This document shows positions 21,116-29,536 of a DNA stretch of 64,000 nt, in pieces. Position 1 is the first letter of the stretch, and every line of letters begins with the position of its first letter. This stretch comes from Methylobacteriaceae bacterium (GTDB taxonomy: Bacteria > Pseudomonadota > Alphaproteobacteria > Rhizobiales > Beijerinckiaceae). Location: positions 248,001 to 312,000 of the forward strand of contig JACKJC010000002.1 of assembly GCA_020638195.1 (NCBI GenBank), written 5' to 3'. Below the pieces are notes generated by a model. The model was given only the letters and a program-made list of their open reading frames with translations, was not told where the DNA came from and made no database searches. The translations under genes and the position numbers were made by a program.

Positions 21116-22714
21116 ATGCGCAAACCTGAAGACGAAACGGCCGGCGTGCTGTGCGAAGAGGTTCACTACGACGGGCGCCGCATGCTCTGCTACGCGGACA
21201 GGCCCGCTTCGCTCAATGCGATGTTCGACGGGCTTGTCGGGCGTTGTCCGCAGCGGCCGGCGATCGTGGAAGACGGCGCGATCTCCTACGCGGAACTCGA
21301 TCGGCTGGCGCGCATCATTGGCGCCAATCTCGCCGTGCGAGGCGTGGCGCCGGGCGATCGCGTCGCCCTCTATCTCGGCAACGCCTGGGAATTCGTCGCG
21401 GTTCTCTTCGCCTGTATCCGCATTGGCGCAATCGTCGTGCCGATCGGCACGCGCCAGCGCCATGCCGAACTCAAGTTCATGCTGAACGATTCAGGCGCGA
21501 AAGTTCTGGTGCATGAGCCAGATCTCGCGGAGTTCATTCCCGCGCCCGCGGACGTTCCCGCGCTCACGCATCGCTTCTCCATCCGCGCGCCTGCGGTTCT
21601 CGCGCGACCCTTCGACGATCTGCTGAAAGAGGGCGGCGCCTGTCCGTCGCACGAACCGCGCGAAGAAGACGTCGCCATCATCCTCTACACCTCGGGCACG
21701 ACGGGGCGGCCGAAAGGCGCGCAGCTCACCCATCTCGGCATCATCCATTCCGCGCTCGCTTTTTCGCGCACGTTCGGACTGACGGAAAATGATCGCGCTT
21801 TTGTCGCCGTGCCGCTGTCGCATGTCACGGGGCTGGTCGGCGTCACGATGGCGTCGATGATCGCGGGGGGCGTGGTCGTGCTGATGCGCCAGGCGTTCAA
21901 GGCGGCCGATTTCATTGCGCAGGCGGCGCGTGAAAAAATCACCTTCACCATCGTCGTACCGGCGATCTATTCGCTCTGCGCGATGTCGCCCGCGCTCGAC
22001 AAACACGATCTTTCGGCGTGGCGCATCGGCTCCTTCGGCGGCGCGCCGATGCCCGCGCCGACCATAGAAGCGCTGGCGAAGAAATTGCCACGGCTCGATC
22101 TCGTCAACGCCTATGGCGCGACGGAAACGACATCGCCCGCCACGATCATGCCCGTGCCGTTGTGGCGTGAAAACATCGACAGCGTCGGGCGGGTCGTGCA
22201 TTGCGGCGTCATCCGCATCGTCGATGACGAGGGCAGGGATGTTCCGGCTGGCGCAGCAGGCGAAATCTGGATAGCCGGGCCGATGGTGGTCCCCGGCTAC
22301 TGGAACCGGCCGGACGCCAACGCCGACGAGTTCGTCGACGGGTTCTGGAAGTCGGGCGATATCGGCTCGCGCGATGCGCATGGTTTCGTGCGTGTGTTCG
22401 ACCGCAAGAAGGACATGATCAATCGCGGCGGCTTCAAGATCTTTTCCGCCGAAGTCGAGAGCGTGATCGCGGGGATTCCCGGCGTCGTCGAATGCGCGAT
22501 CGTCGGCAAACCCGATCCGGTGCTGACGGAACGCGTCTGCGCGATTGTCGTGGTGGAGGAGGGGGTCGTCGTGCAGCCGGAGGATGTGCGCGACTGGTGC
22601 GCCGCGCGCGTGTCCGACTACAAGACGCCGGAGTTCGTGACAATGCGGACCGAGCCGCTACCGCGCAACGCGAATGGCAAGATTTTGAAGCCGCTACTCA
22701 GGCAGCAACTCTAG
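21116..22714 (+). CDS. AMP-dependent acyl-CoA ligase
   Basis: 532 aa, class I adenylate-forming enzyme. P-loop-like YTSGTTGRPKG at residues 191-201, A5 motif NAYGATETTSP, A7 KSGDIGSRDAHGF, and A8/A10 DRKKDMINRGGFKIFSAEVE ... PRNANGKILK with the catalytic Lys. It converts a carboxylic acid, CoA and ATP to acyl-CoA in the cytoplasm. The chain length is not clear; the pocket region resembles medium/long-chain or aromatic acid ligases. A strong RBS GGGAGGAGG precedes the ATG at 21116. Its stop overlaps the stop of the convergent M20 gene in a single CTAG. Confidence 0.9.
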   Translation: MRKPEDETAGVLCEEVHYDGRRMLCYADRPASLNAMFDGLVGRCPQRPAIVEDGAISYAELDRLARIIGANLAVRGVAPGDRVALYLGNAWEFVAVLFACIRIGAIVVPIGTRQRHAELKFMLNDSGAKVLVHEPDLAEFIPAPADVPALTHRFSIRAPAVLARPFDDLLKEGGACPSHEPREEDVAIILYTSGTTGRPKGAQLTHLGIIHSALAFSRTFGLTENDRAFVAVPLSHVTGLVGVTMASMIAGGVVVLMRQAFKAADFIAQAAREKITFTIVVPAIYSLCAMSPALDKHDLSAWRIGSFGGAPMPAPTIEALAKKLPRLDLVNAYGATETTSPATIMPVPLWRENIDSVGRVVHCGVIRIVDDEGRDVPAGAAGEIWIAGPMVVPGYWNRPDANADEFVDGFWKSGDIGSRDAHGFVRVFDRKKDMINRGGFKIFSAEVESVIAGIPGVVECAIVGKPDPVLTERVCAIVVVEEGVVVQPEDVRDWCAARVSDYKTPEFVTMRTEPLPRNANGKILKPLLRQQL

Positions 22715-23994
22715 ACAGGCTCAACCCCACACCATTCCGCGACGAACAGCGCCATGGCGCCGGTGATACGCTTGACCGACGCGAGGCTGACGCGCTCGTC
22801 GCAGCCGTGGATGTTCTCCGATTTCGGGCCGTAGCAGAGCGTCGGAACCTTGTCGTAGAGCGCATAGACGCGGGCGTCGAGATAGCCGGCGGTCATGAAG
22901 CTCTTCAGCGCCGCGCCTGTCGAAGCTTCGTGCGCGCGGGCGAGAACGGCTTCGGCCTCCGTGCCGGGCTCCTGCACATAGCCTTCGGCGTGGAAGCCGT
23001 TGAAGGTCACTTTCGGCGGGTTGTTGCCGAGAAAGCGGTCGGCGCGCGAGAAGGCCGAGATGCGGTCCATGATCTGTTTCGCCGCGTCGCCGGCGTTCAC
23101 GCCCGGATAGATGCCGATGCGGCAATCGACTCGGCACCAGCAGGGCACGGAAGAGGCCCAGTCGCCGCCCTCGATCTTGCCGATATTCAGATTGATCGGA
23201 TGGTCCTCGTTTTCGAAATGCACGCGGCCCTTTTTGTCGGCATTCCATTCCTTCTCGAGTGCGCGCAATTCGCCGACGATGCGGTATGCGGCGTCGATGG
23301 CGTTCGCGCCCGCGCCCATCTCGCGCACATGCACGGGCACGCCGCGCACCTCGATCTGGAACCAGAGCACGCCGAGATTGGCGCGCACGAGCATTTCCTC
23401 TTCCGGCTCCGGGATAAGCACGGCTTCGGCGCGATAGCCGCGCAGATGCGTCATCAACGCGCCGTTGCCGGTCGATTCCTCTTCGACCACCGATTGCACG
23501 TAGACGGTGGCCGCAGGCTGCAGGCCGATGCGCCTGAGCGCGTCGAGGCAAAAAATGTTGGCGGCGTGGCCAGCCTTCATGTCGGCGCCGCCGCGGCCAT
23601 AGAGCCAGTCGCCCTCGATCGCGGGATCGAAGGGATGGCGGCTCCACATGTCGTAAGGGCCGGTCGGCACGACATCGACATGGGCCTGCAGGATCAGCGA
23701 ACGGCCTTTTTCCTCGCACGGATGATGCACGCCGACGACGATCGGCGCCTGCGAATGTTGTTCGGACCAGGGCGATCCGCCAGGATGATTGGCGATGGCC
23801 GTGCGATCCATCGCAAAACGGTCCATCGTGTAGCCGCGTTCACGCAGCGCGCGGAAGACGAAATCCTGGCAGGCGTGCTCGGCGCCGCGCACGCTCTCGA
23901 AGCGCACGAGTTCCTGCGTGAAGGCGATCTGGTCGGCAAAGCCCGCATCGACGGAGGCCAGAATTTTTTCGCGCAATGCGGGGTCGAGGGGCAT
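22711..23994 (-). CDS. M20 family deacylase (ArgE/DapE-like)
   Basis: 427 aa cytoplasmic metallohydrolase. Metal-site motifs are in the usual order: SLILQAHVDVVPTGP (His, Asp), YGRGGADMKAG (bridging Asp), VVEEESTGNGAL (catalytic and ligand Glu) and the C-terminal ENIHGCDERV (His). The central dimerisation domain includes EVRGVPVHVREMGAGANAIDAAYRIV. The pattern fits ArgE/DapE-type deacetylases and related amidohydrolases (acetylornithine deacetylase or deacylase of unknown substrate). It is not in an arg or dap operon. The stop codon shares CTAG with the ligase stop on the other strand. Confidence 0.88.
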   Translation of the reverse strand: MPLDPALREKILASVDAGFADQIAFTQELVRFESVRGAEHACQDFVFRALRERGYTMDRFAMDRTAIANHPGGSPWSEQHSQAPIVVGVHHPCEEKGRSLILQAHVDVVPTGPYDMWSRHPFDPAIEGDWLYGRGGADMKAGHAANIFCLDALRRIGLQPAATVYVQSVVEEESTGNGALMTHLRGYRAEAVLIPEPEEEMLVRANLGVLWFQIEVRGVPVHVREMGAGANAIDAAYRIVGELRALEKEWNADKKGRVHFENEDHPINLNIGKIEGGDWASSVPCWCRVDCRIGIYPGVNAGDAAKQIMDRISAFSRADRFLGNNPPKVTFNGFHAEGYVQEPGTEAEAVLARAHEASTGAALKSFMTAGYLDARVYALYDKVPTLCYGPKSENIHGCDERVSLASVKRITGAMALFVAEWCGVEPV

Positions 23995-24030
23995 GCATTT
24001 CCTCCCGCCGCAACGCGCTGCGGCTCTTTC

Positions 24031-24100
24031 TTGTCTGGATTGTCTTTTTGTCTGGATTGTCGGCTGGTTCCCGGATCGCGCGCGTTGCGCGCGTCCGGGA
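24031..24100. repeat. Direct repeat and GC hairpin in intergenic spacer
   Basis: TTGTCTGGATTGTC occurs at 24031-24044 and again at 24048-24061. Next comes an imperfect hairpin from CCCGGA (about 24070) through CGCGCG-TTG-CGCGCG to TCCGGG (about 24099), followed by ATGACAG. The hairpin looks like a dispersed intergenic palindrome and lies between the VOC gene and the M20 gene, both on the minus strand. Confidence 0.6.
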
Positions 24101-24115
24101 TGACAGCGGTTCTGT

Positions 24116-24493
24116 TTACATGCGCTTCATGGCGCAGATCTTGTTGCCGTCGGGGTCGCGCAGATAGGCGAGGTAGAGCTTTACCTTGCCGTTGTCGCGC
24201 ACGCCCGGCGGGTCCTCGATCGCCGTGCCGCCATTGGCGACGCCAGCGTCGTGCCAGGCGTTGGCCTCGGCCTGGTCGTTGACCGCAAAGCCGATCGTGC
24301 CGCCGTTGGCGTGATGGGCGTCCTTGCCGTCGATCGGCTTCGAGACCATGAACACGCCGCCGTTATGCAGGTACATGATGCGACCTTTGGGATCGACGAT
24401 GCCGGGCTTGCCGCCGATGGCCGCGAACAGGGCGTCGTAGAATTTCTTGGACCGCTCGATGTCGTTCGAGCCGATCATGACGTGACTGAACAT
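24116..24493 (-). CDS. VOC (glyoxalase/bleomycin resistance) family protein
   Basis: 125 aa, one glyoxalase-fold domain: MFSHVMIGSNDIERSKKFYD at the start with a metal-type His, TIGFAVNDQAEANAWHDAGV in the middle and YLAYLRDPDGNKICAM at the end, where the ligand Glu of true glyoxalases is not obvious. Such stand-alone VOC proteins include dioxygenases, isomerases and antibiotic-binding proteins, so no substrate is offered. RBS AGGAGGAAAG lies directly before the ATG. It precedes the M20 gene on the same strand, 121 nt away, and may be cotranscribed. Confidence 0.88.
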   Translation of the reverse strand: MFSHVMIGSNDIERSKKFYDALFAAIGGKPGIVDPKGRIMYLHNGGVFMVSKPIDGKDAHHANGGTIGFAVNDQAEANAWHDAGVANGGTAIEDPPGVRDNGKVKLYLAYLRDPDGNKICAMKRM

Positions 24494-24601
24494 CTTTCCT
24501 CCTGATGTGCCGCAGCGGGCGTTCGGCCCCGCGTGCGCGCATGGTCACATGAAGCGGACGGTCGCGCTACCGCCTTCCGGCGCAGGGCGCGCCTGTCGCG
24601 C

Positions 24602-24630
24602 TTGCAATCCGAGCCCGCCCCGCCTATCCC
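24602..24630 (+). promoter_or_regulatory. Promoter of rnpB
   Basis: TTGCAA (24602-24607), 17 nt, TATCCC (24625-24630). The -10 box ends 5 nt before the predicted RNA 5' end at 24636, which agrees with a normal start site. The mraZ promoter uses the same -10 sequence, TATCCC. Confidence 0.7.
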
Positions 24631-24635
24631 CAACC

Positions 24636-25020
<385 letters not shown>

Positions 25021-25058
25021 TTTTGATTGCTCGCGCGTGGCGTGTCGGTGGCCGCGCC

Positions 25059-25424
25059 TTATTTCGAGAACAGGGCGCCGCCGCCCATGTCCTTGAGACG
25101 GGCCCGCTCCTCGAGACACCAGCTTTCCGGCGTCCTGGCCTTCACCTCGGCCGCGCGGCGCGCATATTCGGTCGCCAGCGCCTTCTGGAACGCCGCCTTG
25201 CCGAAGGCTTGCTCGCCGGTCTCGACGAAGGCCTGCAGGTAGCGATCGGCAAGATCCCTGTTCACGTCCATCAGCAGAGGGCAGGCCTCGCCGATCTGGC
25301 GCATCAGGCTTGCGGACCGGGCGACGCCGCTGATGGTCGGTTCGGCGTTTTTCTTCTGCGCATCGGCAGGCGCGTGGGCGATCAGGAGCGCCGTGGCGGC
25401 AAGTAGGAAAATTATCTTTTTCAT
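25059..25424 (-). CDS. Small exported protein, unknown function
   Basis: 121 aa. Signal peptide MKKIIFLLAATALLIAHAP with cleavage after ADA near residue 22. The mature region is helical and charged, with two cysteines (ACPLLMDVNRDL and ESWCLEERARLKDMG). No known domain was recognised. The start at 25424 places the signal peptide first and follows GGGGTGGCGAAC; the upstream extension of the frame would cross the mraZ promoter region. It is convergent with rnpB and divergent from the dcw cluster. Confidence 0.75.
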   Translation of the reverse strand: MKKIIFLLAATALLIAHAPADAQKKNAEPTISGVARSASLMRQIGEACPLLMDVNRDLADRYLQAFVETGEQAFGKAAFQKALATEYARRAAEVKARTPESWCLEERARLKDMGGGALFSK

Positions 25425-25629
25425 CTGTTCGCCACCCCAAGAGGCGAATGAGACGGAAATCCTATGGCCGGGTTCCGTCGCCGATACGCCTGACGCTCGC
25501 CGTTCATTCCCGCTCGCTGGAAAACGCAGCAAATCTGCGCCGCGGGCGGGGTCGGTCAACGAACTCTTAACACTAACGAAGCCTAATGGCGCGTCAGGAG
25601 CGGGAGTCCCGTTTCGACTCACTTTCGCG
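25425..25629. other. Intergenic region upstream of the dcw promoter
   Basis: Part of a 324-bp gap (25425-25748) between the small exported protein and mraZ. Apart from the mraZ promoter and boxes at 25630-25670 it holds an A/T-richer patch (CTCTTAACACTAACGAAGCCTAATGG near 25560-25585) and no recognised gene or RNA. Confidence 0.5.
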
Positions 25630-25670
25630 TTGACGCCCATACTGTCCCATGCTATCCCAAATCATCCCGT
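25630..25670 (+). promoter_or_regulatory. mraZ promoter with four MraZ-type boxes
   Basis: TTGACG (25630-25635), 17 nt, TATCCC (25653-25658) makes a sigma-70-like promoter. CCCA/CCCG tetramers sit at 25636, 25646, 25656 and 25666, exactly 10 bp apart, giving on the other strand TGGGC, TGGGA, TGGGA and CGGGA units each separated by 5 nt. MraZ is known from Escherichia coli to bind TGGGN direct repeats with 5-nt spacers upstream of its own gene, so this is very probably the autoregulatory site of the whole dcw cluster. Confidence 0.8.
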
Positions 25671-25748
25671 CGAGTTCAGCGCAGCAGAGTTCCGACACCG
25701 TCCCCGTAGCGGAGACGGCGAAGCTGGCGCGCGAAAATTCGACATCGA

Positions 25749-26267
25749 ATGGTTCGGGTGAGCGTAAGCGTGACGGAGCGGGAACTCTTTCTCGGCCATT
25801 TCACCAGCCGGATCGACGCGAAGGGTCGCGTCTCGGTTCCGGCGCCCTTTCGGGGCGTTCTGGCGAAGGATGGGTTCGAGGGACTGTTCGTCCATCCCTC
25901 GCTGGATGCGCCGGCCGTAGATTGCGGCGGGAATGCGCTGGTGGCGGAGCTGGACGCCATGCTGGAGACCTATCCTCCCTATACGGAGGAGCGGGACATT
26001 CTCTCTCGGGCCCTGATGGGCATGAGCGAGCGTCTCAAGGTAGATCCGGAGGGCCGCGTGCAGTTGAGCGAACAGTGCAAGGCGCAGGCCTTCATTACCG
26101 GGGAAGTCAGCTTCGTCGGCATGGGGCACAAGTTTCAGATCTGGGAGCCGGGACGTTTTCGCGCGCAGCAGGAAGAGGCCAGAAGCCGGGCGCGCGACTT
26201 ACGGAAACTGACCGGAGCCAGAGGGGCGGCGGGCCACACGCCGCCCGGGCCTGGAGCACGGGAATGA
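25749..26267 (+). CDS. mraZ: Transcriptional regulator MraZ
   Basis: 172 aa with the two swapped AbrB-like half domains of MraZ: FTSRIDAKGRVSVPAPFRGVL in the first and ERLKVDPEGRVQLSEQCKAQA in the second, each ending near the DNA-binding Arg. A charged tail (FRAQQEEARSRARDLRK) follows. First gene of the dcw cluster; it represses its own promoter in E. coli and Mycoplasma-type systems. The ATG at 25749 is used; a GTG a few codons later (VSVTEREL) is a fair alternative. The stop overlaps the rsmH start by 4 nt. Confidence 0.93.
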   Translation: MVRVSVSVTERELFLGHFTSRIDAKGRVSVPAPFRGVLAKDGFEGLFVHPSLDAPAVDCGGNALVAELDAMLETYPPYTEERDILSRALMGMSERLKVDPEGRVQLSEQCKAQAFITGEVSFVGMGHKFQIWEPGRFRAQQEEARSRARDLRKLTGARGAAGHTPPGPGARE

Positions 26268-27319
26268 TGACGGGCCGCGGGGAGGCGACGCCCCCCGCAG
26301 GCGGACCGGCCCGCCACGTTCCCGTGCTTCTCCAGGAAGTTCTCGAAGGTCTTCGCCCGCGCGACGGCGGGCTTTATGTCGACGGCACTTTCGGCGCCGG
26401 CGGTTACTCGCGCGCAATACTGGCGACGCCCGGCGCGCGCGTTGTGGCCTTCGACCGCGACCCCTCCGCCATCCGCGACGGCGCGGAACTGGTCGCCGCC
26501 TCCGGCGGGCGGCTGACGCTCGTGCAGGCGCGCTTCGGCGATCTCGCCTCGGAGCTTCGTGCGCTCGGGATTCAGAAAGTCGATGGCGTCGCGCTCGACA
26601 TCGGCGTGTCGTCGATGCAGTTCGACCAGGCCGCGCGCGGTTTTTCCTTCCGGTTCGACGGGCCGCTCGACATGCGCATGGAAAGCGCAGGGCGTAGCGC
26701 CGCCGATATCGTGAACGAGGAGAGCGAGGAGCGCCTCGCCGACATCATCTATAACTATGGCGAGGACCGCGCCTCGCGGCGCATCGCGCGCTTCATCGTC
26801 AATGCCCGCAAGAACTCGCCAATCGCCACCACGGCGGCGCTGGCCGACATCGTGCAGCGCGCCATACCCGGCAAGCCCGGCGACATTCATCCCGCAACCC
26901 GAACCTTCCAGGCGTTGCGTATCGCCGTCAATGACGAGCTCGGCGAGCTCGTGCGCGCGCTCGCGGGCGCCGAAGAGATTTTGGTCGAAGGCGGCGCGCT
27001 CGCCGTCGTGAGCTTTCATTCGCTGGAAGATCGCATCGTGAAGCAATTTTTCGCGCAACGTTCCGGGCGCGGCGAGGCGCGCTCGCGCCTGCTGCCCGGC
27101 GAACCGGCGCCGCCGGCCTCGACATTCATCTTGCAGACGCGCCATGCGATCGCGCCCTCGGCCGAGGAGACAACCGCCAATCAGCGCGCGCGCTCCGCAA
27201 AGCTGCGCGTCGCGCTACGTACGGATGCAGCCCCGCTCGGGCTCGATGCGCGGCTCGTCGCGCTCGCGGCGCTGCCAGAGCGCGAAGCGGGCAAGCGTGA
27301 ACAGGGGAGGCGCAAGTGA
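26264..27319 (+). CDS. rsmH: 16S rRNA m4C1402 methyltransferase RsmH
   Basis: 351 aa. N-terminal HVPVLLQEVLEGL, SAM site VDGTFGAGGYSRAIL at about residues 39-53, VAFDRDPSAI, then GVALDIGVSSMQFDQAARGFSF, MRMESAGRSAADIVN and VNDELGEL / VVSFHSLEDRIVKQFF near the end. It methylates N4 of C1402 in the ribosomal P site. Start ATG at 26264 overlaps the mraZ stop (ATGA) and directly precedes a second ATG; the frame further upstream runs through mraZ and is not used. The TGA overlaps the GTG of ftsL. Confidence 0.97.
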   Translation: MMTGRGEATPPAGGPARHVPVLLQEVLEGLRPRDGGLYVDGTFGAGGYSRAILATPGARVVAFDRDPSAIRDGAELVAASGGRLTLVQARFGDLASELRALGIQKVDGVALDIGVSSMQFDQAARGFSFRFDGPLDMRMESAGRSAADIVNEESEERLADIIYNYGEDRASRRIARFIVNARKNSPIATTAALADIVQRAIPGKPGDIHPATRTFQALRIAVNDELGELVRALAGAEEILVEGGALAVVSFHSLEDRIVKQFFAQRSGRGEARSRLLPGEPAPPASTFILQTRHAIAPSAEETTANQRARSAKLRVALRTDAAPLGLDARLVALAALPEREAGKREQGRRK

Positions 27320-27720
27320 TCCGCTTTCTCAATATTGTCGCGGCCGCCGCGCTGATCGGCTCGGCGGTCTACGCCTATTCGATCAAGTATCAGACAATCT
27401 ATCGCTCAGATCAGATCGCCAAGCTGACGCGACAGATCCAGCATGAACGCGACGGCCTCAACGTGCAGCGCGCCGAATGGGCGCATCTGACGCGGCCCGA
27501 CCGGATCGAGCCGCTCGCCGACAAATATCTGACCGATCTCGAAATGACGCGGCCCGCCCAGATGGTGACCTTCGCGCAATTGCCCGAGCGCGCGATGCGC
27601 GGCGACGAGATCGGCAAGAAGCTCGAGGCGCTGGGCCTCGCCGAGCCCACCAATACGCCGGGCGGCAGCCGTGCGCCCGCGCAGGCGACGCCGACGACGC
27701 CCGCGGCGAGGAAACGCTGA
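27316..27720 (+). CDS. ftsL: Cell division protein FtsL
   Basis: 134 aa bitopic protein: one hydrophobic segment at residues 4-20 (FLNIVAAAALIGSAVYAY), then a periplasmic coiled coil (RSDQIAKLTRQIQHERDGLNVQRAEWAHLTRPDRIE) and a Pro/Thr-rich tail. Sequence is poorly conserved, as always for FtsL; the call rests on size, topology, the leucine-zipper-like helix with LADKYL and its place between rsmH and ftsI. It would join FtsB/FtsQ in the divisome. Start is GTG overlapping the rsmH TGA (GTGA). Confidence 0.9.
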   Translation: MIRFLNIVAAAALIGSAVYAYSIKYQTIYRSDQIAKLTRQIQHERDGLNVQRAEWAHLTRPDRIEPLADKYLTDLEMTRPAQMVTFAQLPERAMRGDEIGKKLEALGLAEPTNTPGGSRAPAQATPTTPAARKR

Positions 27721-27721
27721 C

Positions 27722-29536
27722 ATGAGCGAACAGCACACGCCCCCCGTCGACCCGGCGCCGGACATCTACGTCGACGTAGCGCCGTCGGCGCCTTCACGTC
27801 GCGAACGCCTGCGCGCTTGGGCAAAAACGCTGCTCTCGACCAAGCTCGAGAAGAGCGACCGGCGCATTCGTCTCGTCGCGATCTGCTTCGGGCTCGTCTA
27901 TTGCGTGATCGCCGGCAAGCTGATCTGGCTCGGGTTCAAGCCCAATGCGCCGAGCATGCGCGCGACGGCTGCAGCGGCGTCGGCGGCCGCGCGGCCCGAC
28001 ATGCTCGACCGTAACGGCGAGGTGCTGGCGACCGACGTGCGCGTGATGTCGATTTTCGCCGAGCCGCGCCGCATCATCGACAAGGACGAGGCGACCGAAC
28101 TGTTGACCGCCGTGCTGCCAGATCTCGACGCGCGCGACTTGCGTGAAAAGCTCGGTTCGCGCAAGGGCTTCGTTTGGGTGAAGCGCGAAGTCAGCCCGAA
28201 ACAACAGCAGGAGGTCTATCGCCTGGGGCTGCCGGGCGTCGGCTTCTGGCCGGAGAACAAGCGCGTCTATCCGAACGGTCCGCTCGCCGCCCATGTGCTC
28301 GGCTTCACCAATGTCGACAACCAGGGCATCGCCGGCATGGAGAAATATATCGACGGCCAGGGGCTCGCCGATCTCCATGGCGCGGGCTTCGATCTGTCGG
28401 CGGAGAATCTCAAGCCGATCAAGCTGTCGCTCGACGCCAAGGCGACCTTCGCGCTGCGTGACGAACTCGCCAAGGGCATGGAGCATTTTCGCGCCAAGGC
28501 CGCGGCCGCCGCGATCCTCGACGTCAATACCGGCGAAGTGATCGCGATGGCCTCGCTGCCCGACTACGATCCGAACAATCCGGCCGACGCGCTGAAGCCC
28601 GACCACATCAATCGCATGAATGTCGGCGTGTTCGAAATGGGCTCGACCTTCAAGGCGTTGACGCTCGCGATGGCGCTCGACGCCAAGAAGGTCAATCTCA
28701 ATTCGCAGATCGACGCGCGCAACGCGTTGCGATCAGGCCGTTTCCGCATTCACGATTATCACGCCAAGAACCGCGCGCTCACCGTGCCCGAGGTCTTCGT
28801 CTATTCTTCCAACATCGGCACGGCGCGCATGGCGCTGATGGTGGGCGTGGAGGGACACAAGGCCTTTCTGCGCAAGATGGGCCAGCTCGACCGCATGCGC
28901 ACGGAGCTGCCGGAATCGGCCGAGCCGATCGTGCCGAAGAACTGGGGCGAACTGAACACGATGACCATCGCCTTCGGCCACGGCCTGGCTGTCGCGCCGT
29001 TGCAGGCGATGATGGCTGTCGGCGCGCTGTCGAACGGCGGCTATATGATCAAGCCGACTTTCCTCAAGCGCACGGAAGAGGAAGCCAAGCGCAACGCGCC
29101 CCGCGTCGTGCGGCCCGAGACGAGCGAGGAATTGCGCTACATCATGCGGCTCAACGCCGAGATCGGCAGCGCGCGCAAGACCGACATTCCCGGCTATTTC
29201 GTCGGCGGCAAGACAGGCACGGCGGAAAAGGTCATCAACGGGCGCTACGCCAAGAACAAGCTGTTCACGACCTTCATGGCGCTCGTGCCCGCCGACAAGC
29301 CGCGCTATCTCTTCGCTACGGTGATGGACGAGCCGCAAGCGGCGCCGGAGACCCACGGCTACGCCACGGCTGCTTACAATTCCGGGGCGGTGACGGGAAA
29401 GATCATCGAGCGCGCCGGGCCGATTCTCGGCGTCGAGCCGCGGTTCAAGACGCCGGAGACGCCATTCCCGCTGCTGGCGAAGATGGGTTACACGAAGGCC
29501 AACCAGCCGGCGACCAGGACCGCGGACAATCACTGA
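27722..29536 (+). CDS. ftsI: Peptidoglycan D,D-transpeptidase FtsI (PBP3)
   Basis: 604 aa. Cytoplasmic Pro-rich start, one TM segment around residues 45-65 (LVAICFGLVYCVIAGKLIWLG), class B PBP dimerisation domain (RPDMLDRNGEVLATDV), then the transpeptidase: S308-x-x-K (STFK), S362-S-N and K497-T-G-T with EK following. It cross-links septal peptidoglycan with FtsW. ATG at 27722 follows GAGGAAACGCTGAC, 1 nt after the ftsL stop. The TGA shares its A with the murE ATG. Confidence 0.96.
   Translation: MSEQHTPPVDPAPDIYVDVAPSAPSRRERLRAWAKTLLSTKLEKSDRRIRLVAICFGLVYCVIAGKLIWLGFKPNAPSMRATAAAASAAARPDMLDRNGEVLATDVRVMSIFAEPRRIIDKDEATELLTAVLPDLDARDLREKLGSRKGFVWVKREVSPKQQQEVYRLGLPGVGFWPENKRVYPNGPLAAHVLGFTNVDNQGIAGMEKYIDGQGLADLHGAGFDLSAENLKPIKLSLDAKATFALRDELAKGMEHFRAKAAAAAILDVNTGEVIAMASLPDYDPNNPADALKPDHINRMNVGVFEMGSTFKALTLAMALDAKKVNLNSQIDARNALRSGRFRIHDYHAKNRALTVPEVFVYSSNIGTARMALMVGVEGHKAFLRKMGQLDRMRTELPESAEPIVPKNWGELNTMTIAFGHGLAVAPLQAMMAVGALSNGGYMIKPTFLKRTEEEAKRNAPRVVRPETSEELRYIMRLNAEIGSARKTDIPGYFVGGKTGTAEKVINGRYAKNKLFTTFMALVPADKPRYLFATVMDEPQAAPETHGYATAAYNSGAVTGKIIERAGPILGVEPRFKTPETPFPLLAKMGYTKANQPATRTADNH

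Noticed and set aside
22492..24282. Plus-strand open frame of about 596 codons across the M20 and VOC genes
   Set aside because: The minus-strand genes here have clear M20 and VOC motifs; this frame is their shadow.
25649..26263. N-terminal extension of RsmH through mraZ
   Set aside because: RsmH begins at MMTGRGEATPP; the extension is an out-of-frame read of mraZ.
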